Below are positions 1 through 8,967 of a stretch of 64,000 bases of DNA, one piece after another (the first letter of the stretch is position 1; every line of letters begins with the position of its first letter). Location: NCBI RefSeq assembly GCF_017163935.1, contig NZ_JABVZR010000002.1, positions 2,604,001-2,668,000 on the forward strand. The letters are read 5' to 3'. This stretch comes from Novosphingobium terrae (GTDB lineage Bacteria > Pseudomonadota > Alphaproteobacteria > Sphingomonadales > Sphingomonadaceae). The notes under the pieces were generated by a model. The model was not told the DNA's origin. It was given only the letters and a program-made list of their open reading frames with translations, and searched no databases. The translations under genes and the position numbers were made by a program.

Positions 1-2
1 CC

Positions 3-1718
3 GACACGCTGCAGCTGCGCTTTTCCGGCGTGTTCCAGCGCCATGACGGCTATGTCCACTCCACGACGCCGGGGGTTGTTCTCGACGATCTGAACGAAAA
101 TGCCGAGCGCGTTGCCCTGAAGTGGACGCCCACCAGCCGTCTGGAGGTCAACATCCACGCCGGCACCTGGCGCCGCGACGATGCGGGCGCCGGTTCCTAT
201 GGCTATAAGGTCGCGGGCACGCTGATCAATCCGGCGACCGGCTATCAGTCGATCAACGGCCAGCCCTATGCGGTCAACCCCTCGGTGCCCAATGGCGCGC
301 CCAATGTGGCAGGCCGCGATGTGGGTATCCCGGTGACGGGCGGCCCCTGGACCAACAATTGGGATTACCAGCCCTTCGAACATATCGCCGAGGATTATGT
401 CTCGGGCACGGCGGCCTACAACCTCGACCTCGCCACGCTGAAGTCGATCACCGGCTACACCCATTTCCGCGCCCATCGCAGCGCCGACAACGACCAGTCC
501 AGCGTCACCTTCGAAGGTCTGGGCTATGGCTCGGGCGTGCAGGAGGCCAACACGCGCTCGGATGCTTTCACACAGGAAGTGCAACTGGCCTCGAACGGGA
601 AATCGGCGCTGCAGTGGATCGTGGGCGCCTATTACCTGCATGACGCCATCTTCGAGACCTATCAGCAAAAGATCACCGCGCCGGGTGCCACCACCACGGG
701 CTTCCGCGCCGATGCCGGGTTGCATACCGATGCCTATGCGCTTTACGGCCAGGGCACCTATCAGCTGATCCCTGATCTGCTGAAGGTGATCGCGGGCGCC
801 CGCTACAGCCATGAAAAGAAGGCCTTCAACTTCGCCGACTGGGCCGATGCCGCGCCGGGCACCTATAATTTCATGTCGCCCTATTCGGTGACGTCAGGCG
901 CGCCCAGCTTCAGCAGCGGCACATGGCGCGCAGGGCTTCAGGTCACGCCTGACCGCAACACGATGATCTATGCCACGGCCTCCACCGGTTTTGAATCGGG
1001 CGGCGTCAACGATACGGGCGGCAATCCGGCCATTCCTTCCTCCTATGCCCCGCAAAAGGTCTGGGCCTATGAGGCGGGTGTGAAATCGAAGATCCTTGGC
1101 GGCAAGGGCGAGATCGAGGCTTCTGGCTTCTACAACAAGTTCTCGAACCTGCAGATCAATGTCTATACGCCGCTGGTGTCCTATTTCGGTTCGGCGGGTC
1201 AGGCGCGCAGCTATGGTGGCGAACTGGCGCTGCGCCTCGATCCGGTGCCGAACCTGCATATCAACACCACTTTGTCCTTCATGAATGCCCGCTACACCCG
1301 CTACATCAGCGGCAACAACTTCTATGGGGCTTCGGGCGGGGCCGATCCGGTCTCGGTCGATCTGGCGGGCAAGAAGATCCCGCAGTCGCCCGATTTCAAG
1401 GCGACGGTGCTGGCCTCCTATGACATCGATCTGGGCAAGGCGGGCACGCTGACGCCTTCGGGCAACTGGCTGCATTCGGCGGGGTATTACACCACCGATT
1501 ACAACACGGTGCTCGATTACCAGAAGGCCTATGACAAGCTCGGCGCCTCGCTGCGCTGGACTGCGGCCAAGGGCAACAACACCTATATCGAGGCCTATGG
1601 CGACAATCTGACCAATCAGGCCACGCTGCTGAGCGGCGTCGTCGGGCGGCTTGAGCGTGTTCAGGTCTCCTATGCCGCGCCGCGCACCTATGGCGTGCGG
1701 ATCGGCACCAAGTTCTGA
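3..1718 (+). CDS. TonB-dependent receptor, C-terminal part (5' end outside window)
   Basis: This is the beta-barrel part of an outer-membrane TonB-dependent receptor, which takes up a scarce ligand using energy from the TonB complex. The frame is open from base 3, so the signal peptide and at least part of the plug lie to the left. About 571 residues are visible, with alternating amphipathic strands, the barrel motif GARYSHEKKAF, the phrase ATASTGFESGG and the usual last strand RTYGVRIGTKF ending in Phe. The GTG at base 30 is inside the gene, not a start. The ligand cannot be told. The gene converges on an amidase, and a terminator pair separates them. Confidence 0.9.
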   Translation, partial: DTLQLRFSGVFQRHDGYVHSTTPGVVLDDLNENAERVALKWTPTSRLEVNIHAGTWRRDDAGAGSYGYKVAGTLINPATGYQSINGQPYAVNPSVPNGAPNVAGRDVGIPVTGGPWTNNWDYQPFEHIAEDYVSGTAAYNLDLATLKSITGYTHFRAHRSADNDQSSVTFEGLGYGSGVQEANTRSDAFTQEVQLASNGKSALQWIVGAYYLHDAIFETYQQKITAPGATTTGFRADAGLHTDAYALYGQGTYQLIPDLLKVIAGARYSHEKKAFNFADWADAAPGTYNFMSPYSVTSGAPSFSSGTWRAGLQVTPDRNTMIYATASTGFESGGVNDTGGNPAIPSSYAPQKVWAYEAGVKSKILGGKGEIEASGFYNKFSNLQINVYTPLVSYFGSAGQARSYGGELALRLDPVPNLHINTTLSFMNARYTRYISGNNFYGASGGADPVSVDLAGKKIPQSPDFKATVLASYDIDLGKAGTLTPSGNWLHSAGYYTTDYNTVLDYQKAYDKLGASLRWTAAKGNNTYIEAYGDNLTNQATLLSGVVGRLERVQVSYAAPRTYGVRIGTKF

Positions 1719-1729
1719 TGGTGTGAAAA

Positions 1730-1755
1730 GGGGCCGTGTCTTGCGACACGGCCCC
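1730..1755 (-). terminator. Intrinsic terminator, best read on the minus strand
   Basis: A perfect 11-bp stem (GGGGCCGTGTC / GACACGGCCCC) closes a 4-nt loop. On the minus strand it is followed by CTTTTC, so it is a good terminator for the amidase/aldolase operon coming from the right. On the plus strand the tail is only weakly T-rich. Confidence 0.75.
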
Positions 1756-1782
1756 TCGATCTTTCCGAACCCTCCACCTGCC

Positions 1783-1817
1783 ACGGTCCCGCCTTCCCCC
1801 CGGCGGGACCGTCTTTT
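1783..1817 (+). terminator. Intrinsic terminator for the left-edge TonB-dependent receptor
   Basis: An 11-bp perfect stem (ACGGTCCCGCC / GGCGGGACCGT) with an 8-nt C-rich loop is followed directly by CTTTTTG on the plus strand. With the preceding hairpin it forms a convergent pair in which each gene's T-tract hairpin is the one farther from that gene. Confidence 0.85.
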
Positions 1818-1821
1818 TGTG

Positions 1822-3105
1822 TCAGCGGCGCTCCAGCATCGCGGCCAGCGCGAAGAGGGAGGCTTCCTGCCCGGCAGGCACCAACAATTCCCCGCCGACA
1901 GGACGTTCGCCGGGCGCGGCGACGGGCACGCTGATCGCGGGCCAGCCGCTGCGCGCTGCCAGCTCCGCAGCCCAGCCGCCCGGCGGATTGCCCAGCCCCT
2001 CGGGAATGACGCGCATGGTGGGGTAGAACAGGGCGTCCAGCCCGTGCTGCGCCATCACGGCTTGCAGCATGGCGGTGAGTTCGCGATGGCGGGCCAGAAT
2101 GGGGGCTGCCGCATCGCTCTTGACGGCCATGCGCGCGATCAGCGTGTCACGGTGATCGGGCAGGAAGGCGCCGCCGGCAACCAGCTCTGCAAGAGACGCG
2201 GGCGCTGTTCCGGGTCCGAAATGTGTGGCGAGATAGGCATCAAACGCCGCGCCGAATTCGGCATCGACGATATGCGGGCCAGCCAGCAAATCCTCCACGC
2301 CGGGCAGGGCGAGTGGATCGACCAGTTCAATTCCTGCCTCGGCCAGCCGGTTCAACCCATGCTGGCAGGCGGCCAGAATGCGCTCATCCTGCCCGAAGGC
2401 CTGCCTCACCACGCCGACGCGCCGGGCGCGCGCATCCCCGCCGATTTGCCCGCCCATGATTTCGTAGAGCAACCGCGCATCCGCCACGCTGCTTGTGATG
2501 GGGCCGATGGTGTCGGTGCTGGGCGCCAGCGGTGCAACGCCTTCAAGCGACAGCATGCCATGCGCCGGACGCAGGCCGACCAGCCCGTTGCAGGCCGCCG
2601 GAATGCGGATCGATCCGCCCGTATCCGTGCCCAGCGCCGCCATGGCAAATTCGCGCGCCACGGCCACCGCCGATCCTCCGCTCGATCCGCCCGCTGTGCT
2701 GTCGGGAGCGTAGGGGCAGAGCACATCCCCGCCCAAAGAGCTGCGCGAGCGGATGTCGAAAGAGAATTCGGAAAGGTTGGTCTTCCCCACCACGATCGCG
2801 CCTGCTGCGCGCAATCGCGCCACCACGGGGGCGTCGCTGGTGGCAACGGCCCCTGCCAGCGCCTTGCACCCCGATGTGGTGGCCATTCCGGCGACATCGA
2901 TGTTGTCCTTGATGGCCAGCATCACGCCATGCAACGGGCCGAGCCTTTGGTTCTCCCATGCGGCCCGGTCAGCAGCTTCCGCTTCGGCTTCAGCCTGAGG
3001 ATTGATGGCGAGCATGGCATGCCAGCGGTCATCCTCCTGAAGGATCAGGCTCAGGCAATGGCTCAGGGCATCCTGAGCGCCGCCTTGTGTCAGCGGCTCG
3101 ATCAT
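1822..3105 (-). CDS. Amidase (amidase-signature family)
   Basis: A 427-residue amidase-signature hydrolase that would cleave a C-N amide bond. The catalytic Ser-cisSer-Lys parts are visible: a Lys in AIKDNIDV, the Gly/Ser-rich GGSSGGSA loop, and DTGGSIRIPAACNGLVGLRP with the nucleophilic Ser. The start is the ATG at 3105, which overlaps the upstream aldolase stop as ATGA and implies translational coupling; a longer open frame reaches upstream but runs through the aldolase gene. Length fits the family. The substrate is unknown. Sharing an operon with an HpcH/HpaI aldolase suggests amide cleavage feeding a keto-acid catabolic route, which is inference. Confidence 0.9.
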   Translation of the reverse strand: MIEPLTQGGAQDALSHCLSLILQEDDRWHAMLAINPQAEAEAEAADRAAWENQRLGPLHGVMLAIKDNIDVAGMATTSGCKALAGAVATSDAPVVARLRAAGAIVVGKTNLSEFSFDIRSRSSLGGDVLCPYAPDSTAGGSSGGSAVAVAREFAMAALGTDTGGSIRIPAACNGLVGLRPAHGMLSLEGVAPLAPSTDTIGPITSSVADARLLYEIMGGQIGGDARARRVGVVRQAFGQDERILAACQHGLNRLAEAGIELVDPLALPGVEDLLAGPHIVDAEFGAAFDAYLATHFGPGTAPASLAELVAGGAFLPDHRDTLIARMAVKSDAAAPILARHRELTAMLQAVMAQHGLDALFYPTMRVIPEGLGNPPGGWAAELAARSGWPAISVPVAAPGERPVGGELLVPAGQEASLFALAAMLERR

Positions 3106-3878
3106 GGCCGGCTCTGCGCCAGCAGTTGGGCCGCACCCTGCAGCATAAAGCTGTGGTCCGATCCGAGCAGGAACAGGCTGGCGCCTTTCTCCTCCCACAG
3201 GGGCACATCCTGCGGGCGAGCGAGGAACATGCCGACCCGTCGATTGTGGCGTCGACCGGCCTCGCAGATGCGCTCCACCGCCGCGACCACGCGCGGATCA
3301 TCCTGAGAGGCCGCGCCATAAGCCACCGTCAGATCGACCCGGCCCACGAAGAGCGCATCAATGCCCGGTACGGCAGCGATGGCATCGATGTCCTCCACGG
3401 CTTCGGGGTCCTCGATCTGGGCGATAGCGACGGTCTGCGCGGCGCTGCCCGCCAGATGGTCGGCCATGGCGCGCGTGGTGTAAAGGGCGGCGCGTGAGGA
3501 ACCGGCATAGCCCCGCCCGCCCGCGCCATAATGGCAGGCGCGGGCAAAGGCCTGCGCCTCGGCAGCGCTGCGGATATGCGGGGCGACAACGCCTGTCGCT
3601 CCGCAATCGAGCGCGTTGAGGATATGCTCCGGGCTTGCCGTGGGCACGCGGACCAGCATGGGCATGGCGGCGGCCCGGGCCATGGCGATGCTGCCATCGA
3701 TGGCGAGCCGGTCGAAGGGGGCGTGTTCGGCATCGATGCACAGGCAATCGAGGTCGGTGAGCGCCAGCACCTCCGTGACGATGGGGGAGGGCGTCTTGAG
3801 GAATGTGCCGATCAGCGTGCCGCCCGATTGCAGGCGTTGACGAAAGGTGCTGGCGTTTGTGGATAGGGCGTCGGTCAT
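3102..3878 (-). CDS. HpcH/HpaI family aldolase
   Basis: A 258-residue class II (metal-dependent) aldolase of the HpcH/HpaI family, which splits 2-keto-3-deoxy or 4-hydroxy-2-oxo acids to pyruvate plus an aldehyde. Visible family marks are CIDAEHAPFDR near the N-terminus, VRVPTASPEHI, GATGVVAPHI, IAQIEDPEAVED (a metal-binding Glu region) and VGRVDLTVAYG. The start ATG at 3878 has the Shine-Dalgarno GGGAGGA 6 nt upstream; ATG at 3884 directly abuts that sequence, so 3878 is preferred. First gene of a two-gene operon with the amidase. The exact sugar acid or aromatic-ring product used cannot be read from sequence. Confidence 0.88.
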   Translation of the reverse strand: MTDALSTNASTFRQRLQSGGTLIGTFLKTPSPIVTEVLALTDLDCLCIDAEHAPFDRLAIDGSIAMARAAAMPMLVRVPTASPEHILNALDCGATGVVAPHIRSAAEAQAFARACHYGAGGRGYAGSSRAALYTTRAMADHLAGSAAQTVAIAQIEDPEAVEDIDAIAAVPGIDALFVGRVDLTVAYGAASQDDPRVVAAVERICEAGRRHNRRVGMFLARPQDVPLWEEKGASLFLLGSDHSFMLQGAAQLLAQSRP

Positions 3879-3937
3879 CGGCATTCCTCCCTTTGGGCTC
3901 ATGGGGCCGACAGGTGGATGGGCGGCCATGGCACTGT

Positions 3938-3957
3938 ATTTGAATTCGAATGCAAAT
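3938..3957. promoter_or_regulatory. Near-perfect 20-bp palindrome, operator candidate for the aldolase-amidase operon
   Basis: ATTTGAATTCGAATGCAAAT matches its own reverse complement at 18 of 20 positions and is AT-rich inside GC-rich DNA. It lies about 60 bp upstream of the aldolase start on the minus strand, a usual place for a repressor site of the LacI/GntR type. No regulator gene of those families is nearby, so the binding protein is unknown. Confidence 0.5.
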
Positions 3958-4113
3958 AGCCGATGGCGCGTGGGATGTCAAAATTGGAAGGGCCCAAGAG
4001 ATGCTAAAGGCCGGAAGGTCAGCAGCGCCTTGGCCGAGATGGCCCGGGCTCGCGTGAGGCGGTGGAGGTTGCACGATTTCTCTATATTGGCGAATGGTTT
4101 GCAAGGCTGCAGA

Positions 4114-5814
4114 TCAAGGCGTGACGCGCTTGGCCATGGCGCGCCGACCGTTCTGTATCAGGATTGCCCCTGTCACCTGTCCCGCAGGATCGGTGGCGAC
4201 CTCAAGCTGAGCATTCACCAGACGCCAGAAAAAGCTCAGCGGTGTGGCTGGATAGATCGGCATGGCGGGTTGCGCGCCAAGCTTGGCGCTCAGTCCGGTG
4301 GTGGTGCGTGAGATCGTCAGCATATGTCCATCGGCGAAGGCATATTGGCCCGCCACACGGTCCAGTTCCTCCGGGGGCAGTGTCACCGCCGGATGGGCCA
4401 TGGGAGGAATGGGCTTCGTCGGCAACAAGGGCGCGGCGAGCAGAATATGGCTCGCCAAATCCGGCGTGGACGGCTCTACGGCAGCATTGGCAAGCACCAC
4501 CACGGCCCGCTGCCGGCCTGGTTCCAGAATGACCGAGCTGCGAAAACCGCCTGTGCCGCCGTCATGGAACAGCAACTGCTGTCCATCCGCGCCCGTGCCG
4601 ATCACCCATCCCAGCCCTCCCTTGTTTCGCCCATCGCCGAGGGGGCGGGGGGAGGCTGTGGTCAGCCGCATGGCGGGGGCGATCACGGAAGCGGGGTCCA
4701 TTGCCGCATGCAGGAAGATCGCCATATCGTCAGCTGTGGAGCGAATGGCTCCGGCGCCTGCGAGTGTCGGGAAGGTCCAGGGGCTGGCGGGATGCATGGC
4801 CGTGTCATAGCCTTGCGCAAAGCGCGTCTGTTGTTCGGGAGAGAGCGCAATCACCGTATCATGGAGCCCCAGAGGCCCGGTGATGCGCTGGGCAAGCAGC
4901 GCTGGATAGTCCGTATGCGCGGCCCGGGCCAGCAGATAGCCAAGCAGTCCAAAGCCGAAATTGGAGTATTCGTATCGGCTCCCGGGATCGCGCGGCAGCG
5001 TGTAGCGGCTCAGAAAATCGAGCATCAGCTTTTCGCTGTAATCCGCATAGGGATCTTCGGGATTGCCGAAAGGCATATTGTCCGGAAGGCGCGGCAGTCC
5101 GGAGCGATGCATGGCCAGATCGCGCAGCGTGATCTTGTGCCCATGGCGCTCAGGCATATGGGCGCCCGGCGGCAGATAGGTTTCGGCGGGATCGTCGAGC
5201 GTGACCTCGCCCTTCAGCGCCATATCGGCGAGGATCAGTGCCGTGAACAGCTTGGTCAGGGAACCGATTTCGAAGAGGGTATGGCCATCGAAGGGAGGCC
5301 TATCTCCCACAGGACCACGCGCAACAACACGCGTGTCGGCCGGGCTCAGCAGGGCAATGACGATGCCCTCGCCCGGTCGCCCGGCGATGCGGTCGTCAAT
5401 GAGTGAGGCGGTCTGTGCCTCGGTTGGCAGGTCCTCGGGAGTGGGGGGCCTGGCTGCTGCGAACGTCAGGGGCCAGACTTGGCCCCCCTGTCGCCATTGG
5501 CCGATCCATGTTCTCGAAGTGGCATCCCATCGGCCCTGATAGCTGGCCGCTGGCTGCTCCAGTTGCAGGGAGAGATGATCGCCCGATACCACAAGCTGCG
5601 TGACCGGCAGCCCCATGGCCTGCTGATCGATACTGTCCAGCGTGGCGGTGACACCGCCGCCTGCCGCCTGCCTCACATGGAGGGCCAGACGCAGGCGCGC
5701 CTCCGCAGACACCTCCAGCACGCCCCGCCAATCGCCATTTACGTCATGAGCATGGGCCGACATGGGCAGCACCATAAGGCAGGCCAGCGCCGCCAGTCGA
5801 GAGATTTGGCGCAT
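4114..5814 (-). CDS. Secreted serine hydrolase, class C beta-lactamase / penicillin-binding fold
   Basis: A 566-residue protein with a Sec signal peptide (residues 1-22, cut near AHA), an N-terminal beta-rich region to about residue 125, a beta-lactamase-fold domain and a small C-terminal domain. The catalytic parts of the family are visible: Ser185-Leu-Thr-Lys188 (SxxK), YSNFGFG (YxN) and HDGGTGG (HxG). Such proteins are D-amino-acid peptidases, carboxyl-esterases or lactamases; which one cannot be decided. The extra N-terminal region makes it longer than AmpC (about 380). It follows a DUF1801 gene by 25 bp on the same strand, so they may be co-transcribed. Confidence 0.85.
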   Translation of the reverse strand: MRQISRLAALACLMVLPMSAHAHDVNGDWRGVLEVSAEARLRLALHVRQAAGGGVTATLDSIDQQAMGLPVTQLVVSGDHLSLQLEQPAASYQGRWDATSRTWIGQWRQGGQVWPLTFAAARPPTPEDLPTEAQTASLIDDRIAGRPGEGIVIALLSPADTRVVARGPVGDRPPFDGHTLFEIGSLTKLFTALILADMALKGEVTLDDPAETYLPPGAHMPERHGHKITLRDLAMHRSGLPRLPDNMPFGNPEDPYADYSEKLMLDFLSRYTLPRDPGSRYEYSNFGFGLLGYLLARAAHTDYPALLAQRITGPLGLHDTVIALSPEQQTRFAQGYDTAMHPASPWTFPTLAGAGAIRSTADDMAIFLHAAMDPASVIAPAMRLTTASPRPLGDGRNKGGLGWVIGTGADGQQLLFHDGGTGGFRSSVILEPGRQRAVVVLANAAVEPSTPDLASHILLAAPLLPTKPIPPMAHPAVTLPPEELDRVAGQYAFADGHMLTISRTTTGLSAKLGAQPAMPIYPATPLSFFWRLVNAQLEVATDPAGQVTGAILIQNGRRAMAKRVTP

Positions 5815-5839
5815 GATCCCGCTCGCTGCAGCAGCGATG

Positions 5840-6250
5840 CTAGGCTTTTTTGCTCGCTTTTCTGGCCACGTTGAATGCGATGGCCGCCTTGATCAGCGCC
5901 TCGAACGCCTCGGCATCCACCTGCTCGCCCTCACGCAGATCGATGGCCCGCCGCGTGCCGCCGCCAAAGCCCGCATTGAACAATCCTGTCGGATCGGCCA
6001 GCGCCGCGCCCTGAGCAAAGGTCAGTTTGACATAGGCTTTGTAGACCTCGCCCGTGCAGAGGATGCCGCTATGCTCCCAGGTGGGCACGCCCAAAGGATT
6101 GGTGGGCTTGGCCCATTTCAGGCTTTCCGTCACATCGGGATCGGCCTTGAGGATCAGCGCGCGTAAATGCGCCAGCGTTTCCCTTCTCCAGCCGTCGATG
6201 CTGGCCAGCTTGTCCTCGACCCGGGCTATGGGCGTGTCCTGATCTGTCAT
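5840..6250 (-). CDS. DUF1801 domain protein
   Basis: A 136-residue cytoplasmic protein. The stretch from residue 10 to the end (ETLAHLRALI, ESLKWAKP, YKAYVKLTF, FNAGFGGGTRRAIDLREGE) is typical of the DUF1801 (YdhG-like) fold, whose biochemical role is not established. The start is ATG at 6250, at residues MTDQDTP; a longer frame extends upstream without family similarity. It lies 60 bp after the LysR gene and 25 bp before the serine hydrolase on the same strand. Confidence 0.8.
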   Translation of the reverse strand: MTDQDTPIARVEDKLASIDGWRRETLAHLRALILKADPDVTESLKWAKPTNPLGVPTWEHSGILCTGEVYKAYVKLTFAQGAALADPTGLFNAGFGGGTRRAIDLREGEQVDAEAFEALIKAAIAFNVARKASKKA

Positions 6251-6310
6251 GGTTTTATCCTGATCGCGTTGAGGCCTGAAGCGTGTGCCATGGGATGGGA
6301 AGGGTGGCAA

Positions 6311-7207
6311 TCAATCCCAATAGGGCGGATCGCCGAAACTTTCGCGCAGATGCTCGATCAGGCGGCGCAGCTTGGCTGAGGGCTCCCGCCCCTGAGCATG
6401 GGCCATATAGAGGAAATCGGGGGCGGGCACGGCCTCCAGAGACACTTCGACCAGATCCCCGGCCTTCACCGCAGGACCGGCGATAAAGGCGGGCAGCATG
6501 GCCAATCCCAGCCCGGCGATGGCGGCATCACGCATCATATCGCCATTGTTGACGCCCAGCGCCAGCCGCGCCCGGATCGAAACCGGCCCCTCGGACGTTT
6601 CGAAACGCCAATCGCCCACCCCGCGATTGGTGTAATAGATGCCCCGGTGGCGATGCAGGGATTCCAGCGTCCGCGGCGTGCCATGCTCTGCCAGATAGGC
6701 TGCCGAGGCGGTGAGGATGCGACGGCTTTCCGCCAGCTTCCAGACGATCAGGCGGGTGTCATCGATGGGCCCGTGGCGGATGATGGCGTCATGTCCGCTG
6801 GAGGCGACATCGATCCGCCGATCGTCCAGATCGAGCGTCAGCTGGATGTCGGGATGCGCTTTGAGGAAAGGATAGATCGCAGGTCCCAGATGCATGCGCC
6901 CGAAGGTGACCGGTGCGGCGATGCGCAAGGGTCCGCTCAGCGTGCCGCGTCTTTCGTTGATATCGGCGGCGGCGGTGGCGATCTCGCTGGTGATGCGCTG
7001 GGCGCGCGGCAGAAAGGCGCTGCCATCCTCGGTCAGCGCCAGCTTGCGCGTGCTGCGATGGAGCAGCCGCGCACCCAGCGACCGTTCCAGCTCGGCCAGC
7101 CTTTCGCTGACCACCGATTTGGACAGTCGCAACTGACGCGCCGCCGCGCTAATCGAGCCATGCTCGGCGGTGGCGACGAAAGCCTCAATTCCCTCGATTC
7201 GGATCAT
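6311..7207 (-). CDS. LysR-family transcriptional regulator
   Basis: A 298-residue LysR-type regulator. The N-terminal winged helix-turn-helix (residues 1-60; EHGSISAAARQLRLSKSVVS, then LERSLGARLLHRS) is followed by a periplasmic-binding-protein-like effector domain (about 90-290). The frame starts at MIRIEGIEAF. It is divergent from two SDR genes across a 127-bp gap, the classic layout in which a LysR protein controls the divergent operon. The effector is unknown. Part of the CrgA/DsdC-like group that often sits beside SDR or quinone-reductase genes. Confidence 0.92.
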   Translation of the reverse strand: MIRIEGIEAFVATAEHGSISAAARQLRLSKSVVSERLAELERSLGARLLHRSTRKLALTEDGSAFLPRAQRITSEIATAAADINERRGTLSGPLRIAAPVTFGRMHLGPAIYPFLKAHPDIQLTLDLDDRRIDVASSGHDAIIRHGPIDDTRLIVWKLAESRRILTASAAYLAEHGTPRTLESLHRHRGIYYTNRGVGDWRFETSEGPVSIRARLALGVNNGDMMRDAAIAGLGLAMLPAFIAGPAVKAGDLVEVSLEAVPAPDFLYMAHAQGREPSAKLRRLIEHLRESFGDPPYWD

Positions 7208-7334
7208 CGTCCGGCATTCCCGAATTATAGAACTCACATTTAGCCACTAATCCGAACGCTCATGCAAGTGCATCTTCACCTCATCACAAGGGGCCGGTCA
7301 TCAGCGACCAGCTCCACAATCGAGGAGAACCATC
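7208..7334. promoter_or_regulatory. Divergent control region between the LysR gene and the SDR pair
   Basis: The 127-bp gap holds an AT-richer core (about 7219-7255, with AATTATAGAACTCACATTT) carrying T-N11-A spacings of the LysR-box kind, and ends with the strong Shine-Dalgarno GAGGAG before the first SDR. No exact palindrome stands out, so the site itself is not defined. Confidence 0.4.
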
Positions 7335-8099
7335 ATGACCCGTTTGCTCAACAAAGTTGCTATCATCACCGGGGCCAGCGCCGGGATTGGCCGTTCCACG
7401 GCCCTGCTGTTCGCCGCTGAAGGCGCGCGCGTGGTCGTCGGGGCCCGCCGTCAGGCCGAACTCGACAGCCTTGTCGCCGAGATTGAGGCCGCAGGCGGTC
7501 AGGCTGTCGCGGTGGCGGGCGATGTGAAGGACGAAGCCTTCCATGAAGCGCTGGTACGCGCCGCCGTCGCCAATTACGGTCGGCTGGATATTGCCTTCAA
7601 CAATGCCGGGATCATGGGTGAAGCCGGGCCCAGCACCGAAGTCTCCGCCGAGGGCTTTGCCGATACGGTCAACACCAACCTCACCGCATCCTTCCTGGCC
7701 GCCAAGCATCAGATTGCCGAGATGGTCAAGCATGGCGGTGGTTCGGTGATCTTCACCTCCACCTTCGTCGGCTACAGCTTCTCCTTCCCGGGTGTGGCTG
7801 CCTATGCCGCCAGCAAATCCGGGTTGATCGGCCTGACGCAGGCGCTGGCCGCCGAATTTGGCCCGCAACAGGTGCGCGTCAATGCCATCCTGCCCGGCGC
7901 CGTCGACACCGACATGTATCGCGGCATGAATGACAGCGCCGACAAGCAGGCCTTCGTGACCAACCTCCACGCCCTCAAGCGTGTGGCCAAGCCTGAGGAA
8001 ATCGCCCGCTCGGTGCTGTATCTGGCTTCGGATGATGCCAGCTTTGTCACCGGCACCGCCTCGCTGCTCGATGGCGGCATCTCGATCACGCGGAGCTGA
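7335..8099 (+). CDS. Short-chain dehydrogenase/reductase (classical SDR)
   Basis: A 254-residue classical SDR that would oxidise or reduce an alcohol/ketone using NAD(P). It has the cofactor motif TGASAGIGRS (residues 12-21), NNAG, and the catalytic Tyr and Lys in YAASKSGL, followed by the usual C-terminal GTASLLDGG. GARRQ after the second beta strand hints at NADP preference (inference). A GAGGAG Shine-Dalgarno lies 8 nt upstream. First of two SDR genes under the divergent LysR. Substrate unknown. Confidence 0.93.
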   Translation: MTRLLNKVAIITGASAGIGRSTALLFAAEGARVVVGARRQAELDSLVAEIEAAGGQAVAVAGDVKDEAFHEALVRAAVANYGRLDIAFNNAGIMGEAGPSTEVSAEGFADTVNTNLTASFLAAKHQIAEMVKHGGGSVIFTSTFVGYSFSFPGVAAYAASKSGLIGLTQALAAEFGPQQVRVNAILPGAVDTDMYRGMNDSADKQAFVTNLHALKRVAKPEEIARSVLYLASDDASFVTGTASLLDGGISITRS

Positions 8100-8122
8100 T
8101 CCGCAAACGCAGGAGCAAAACA

Positions 8123-8911
8123 ATGGATCTGAAGCTTCAGGATAAAGTGGCGCTGGTCACCGGCAGCACCGCCGGGATCGGCAAGGCGATTGCGACGGCA
8201 TTGGCTCAGGAAGGTGCCCATGTGATCGTCAATGGCCGGACCCAGCAGGCGGTGGACGCCGTGGTGGCGGAACTCTCCGCCACCGGTGGCAAGGTTGAAG
8301 GCTTTGCCGGGGATCTGGGCACGGAGGAAGCGGCTCAGGCGCTGTTCGGGCGCTTTCCCAAGGTCGAGATTCTGGTCAACAATCTCGGCATCTTCGAACC
8401 CAAGCCCTTCGAGGAGATCCCCGATGAGGACTGGCGCCGCTTCTTCGATGTGAATGTGCTTTCAGGCGTTCGCCTTGCGCGGCTTTACCTGCCTGCCATG
8501 CGTGAGCGGAACTGGGGCCGCATCATCTTCATCTCCAGTGAGAGCGGGCTGCAGATCCCCGAGGAAATGGTGCATTACGGCGTGACCAAGGCCGCCCAGA
8601 TCGCCGCGGCCCGGGGGATTGCCGAAAGCGTCGCCGGGACGGGTATCACCGTCAACAGCGTGCTGCCGGGGCCAACGCGATCGCGCGGCGTGACCGATTT
8701 CGTCGAGACCCTGGCGCAATCGGGCGGGAAGAGCTTCGATCAGGTCGAGGCGGAGTTCTTCGAACATGTCCGCCCCACGTCGCTGATCAAGCGTTTCGCC
8801 ACGCCCGAAGAGGTGGCGGCCATGGTCACCTATGTGGCCAGCCCGCTTGCCGCTGCCACCCATGGCGCGGCGCTGAGGGTGGATGGCGGCGTGGTCAAAA
8901 GCGCTTTCTGA
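8123..8911 (+). CDS. Short-chain dehydrogenase/reductase (second of pair)
   Basis: A 262-residue classical SDR with TGSTAGIGKA (cofactor binding), NNLGIF in place of NNAG, Ser in SSESG and the catalytic Tyr/Lys in HYGVTK. It starts 23 bp after the first SDR with the Shine-Dalgarno AGGAG, so the two form an operon. The sequence NGRTQQ at the end of the second strand suggests NADP. The two SDRs are not close copies of each other. A long terminator hairpin follows the stop codon. Confidence 0.93.
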   Translation: MDLKLQDKVALVTGSTAGIGKAIATALAQEGAHVIVNGRTQQAVDAVVAELSATGGKVEGFAGDLGTEEAAQALFGRFPKVEILVNNLGIFEPKPFEEIPDEDWRRFFDVNVLSGVRLARLYLPAMRERNWGRIIFISSESGLQIPEEMVHYGVTKAAQIAAARGIAESVAGTGITVNSVLPGPTRSRGVTDFVETLAQSGGKSFDQVEAEFFEHVRPTSLIKRFATPEEVAAMVTYVASPLAAATHGAALRVDGGVVKSAF

Positions 8912-8925
8912 TCCTTCAGGCCAAC

Positions 8926-8967
8926 GCCCTCTCCGGCAGTCGGGTGCATCCGGCTGCCGGAGAGGGC
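8926..8967 (+). terminator. Long hairpin ending the SDR operon
   Basis: A perfect 14-bp stem (GCCCTCTCCGGCAG / CTGCCGGAGAGGGC) encloses a 14-nt loop that can itself pair further. The stem starts 15 bp after the stop codon. The tail TTGAACTGTTCTT is only moderately T-rich. Confidence 0.75.

Noticed and set aside
1651..3306. 551-residue plus-strand frame over the amidase
   Set aside because: It crosses two terminator hairpins and lies opposite a conserved amidase.
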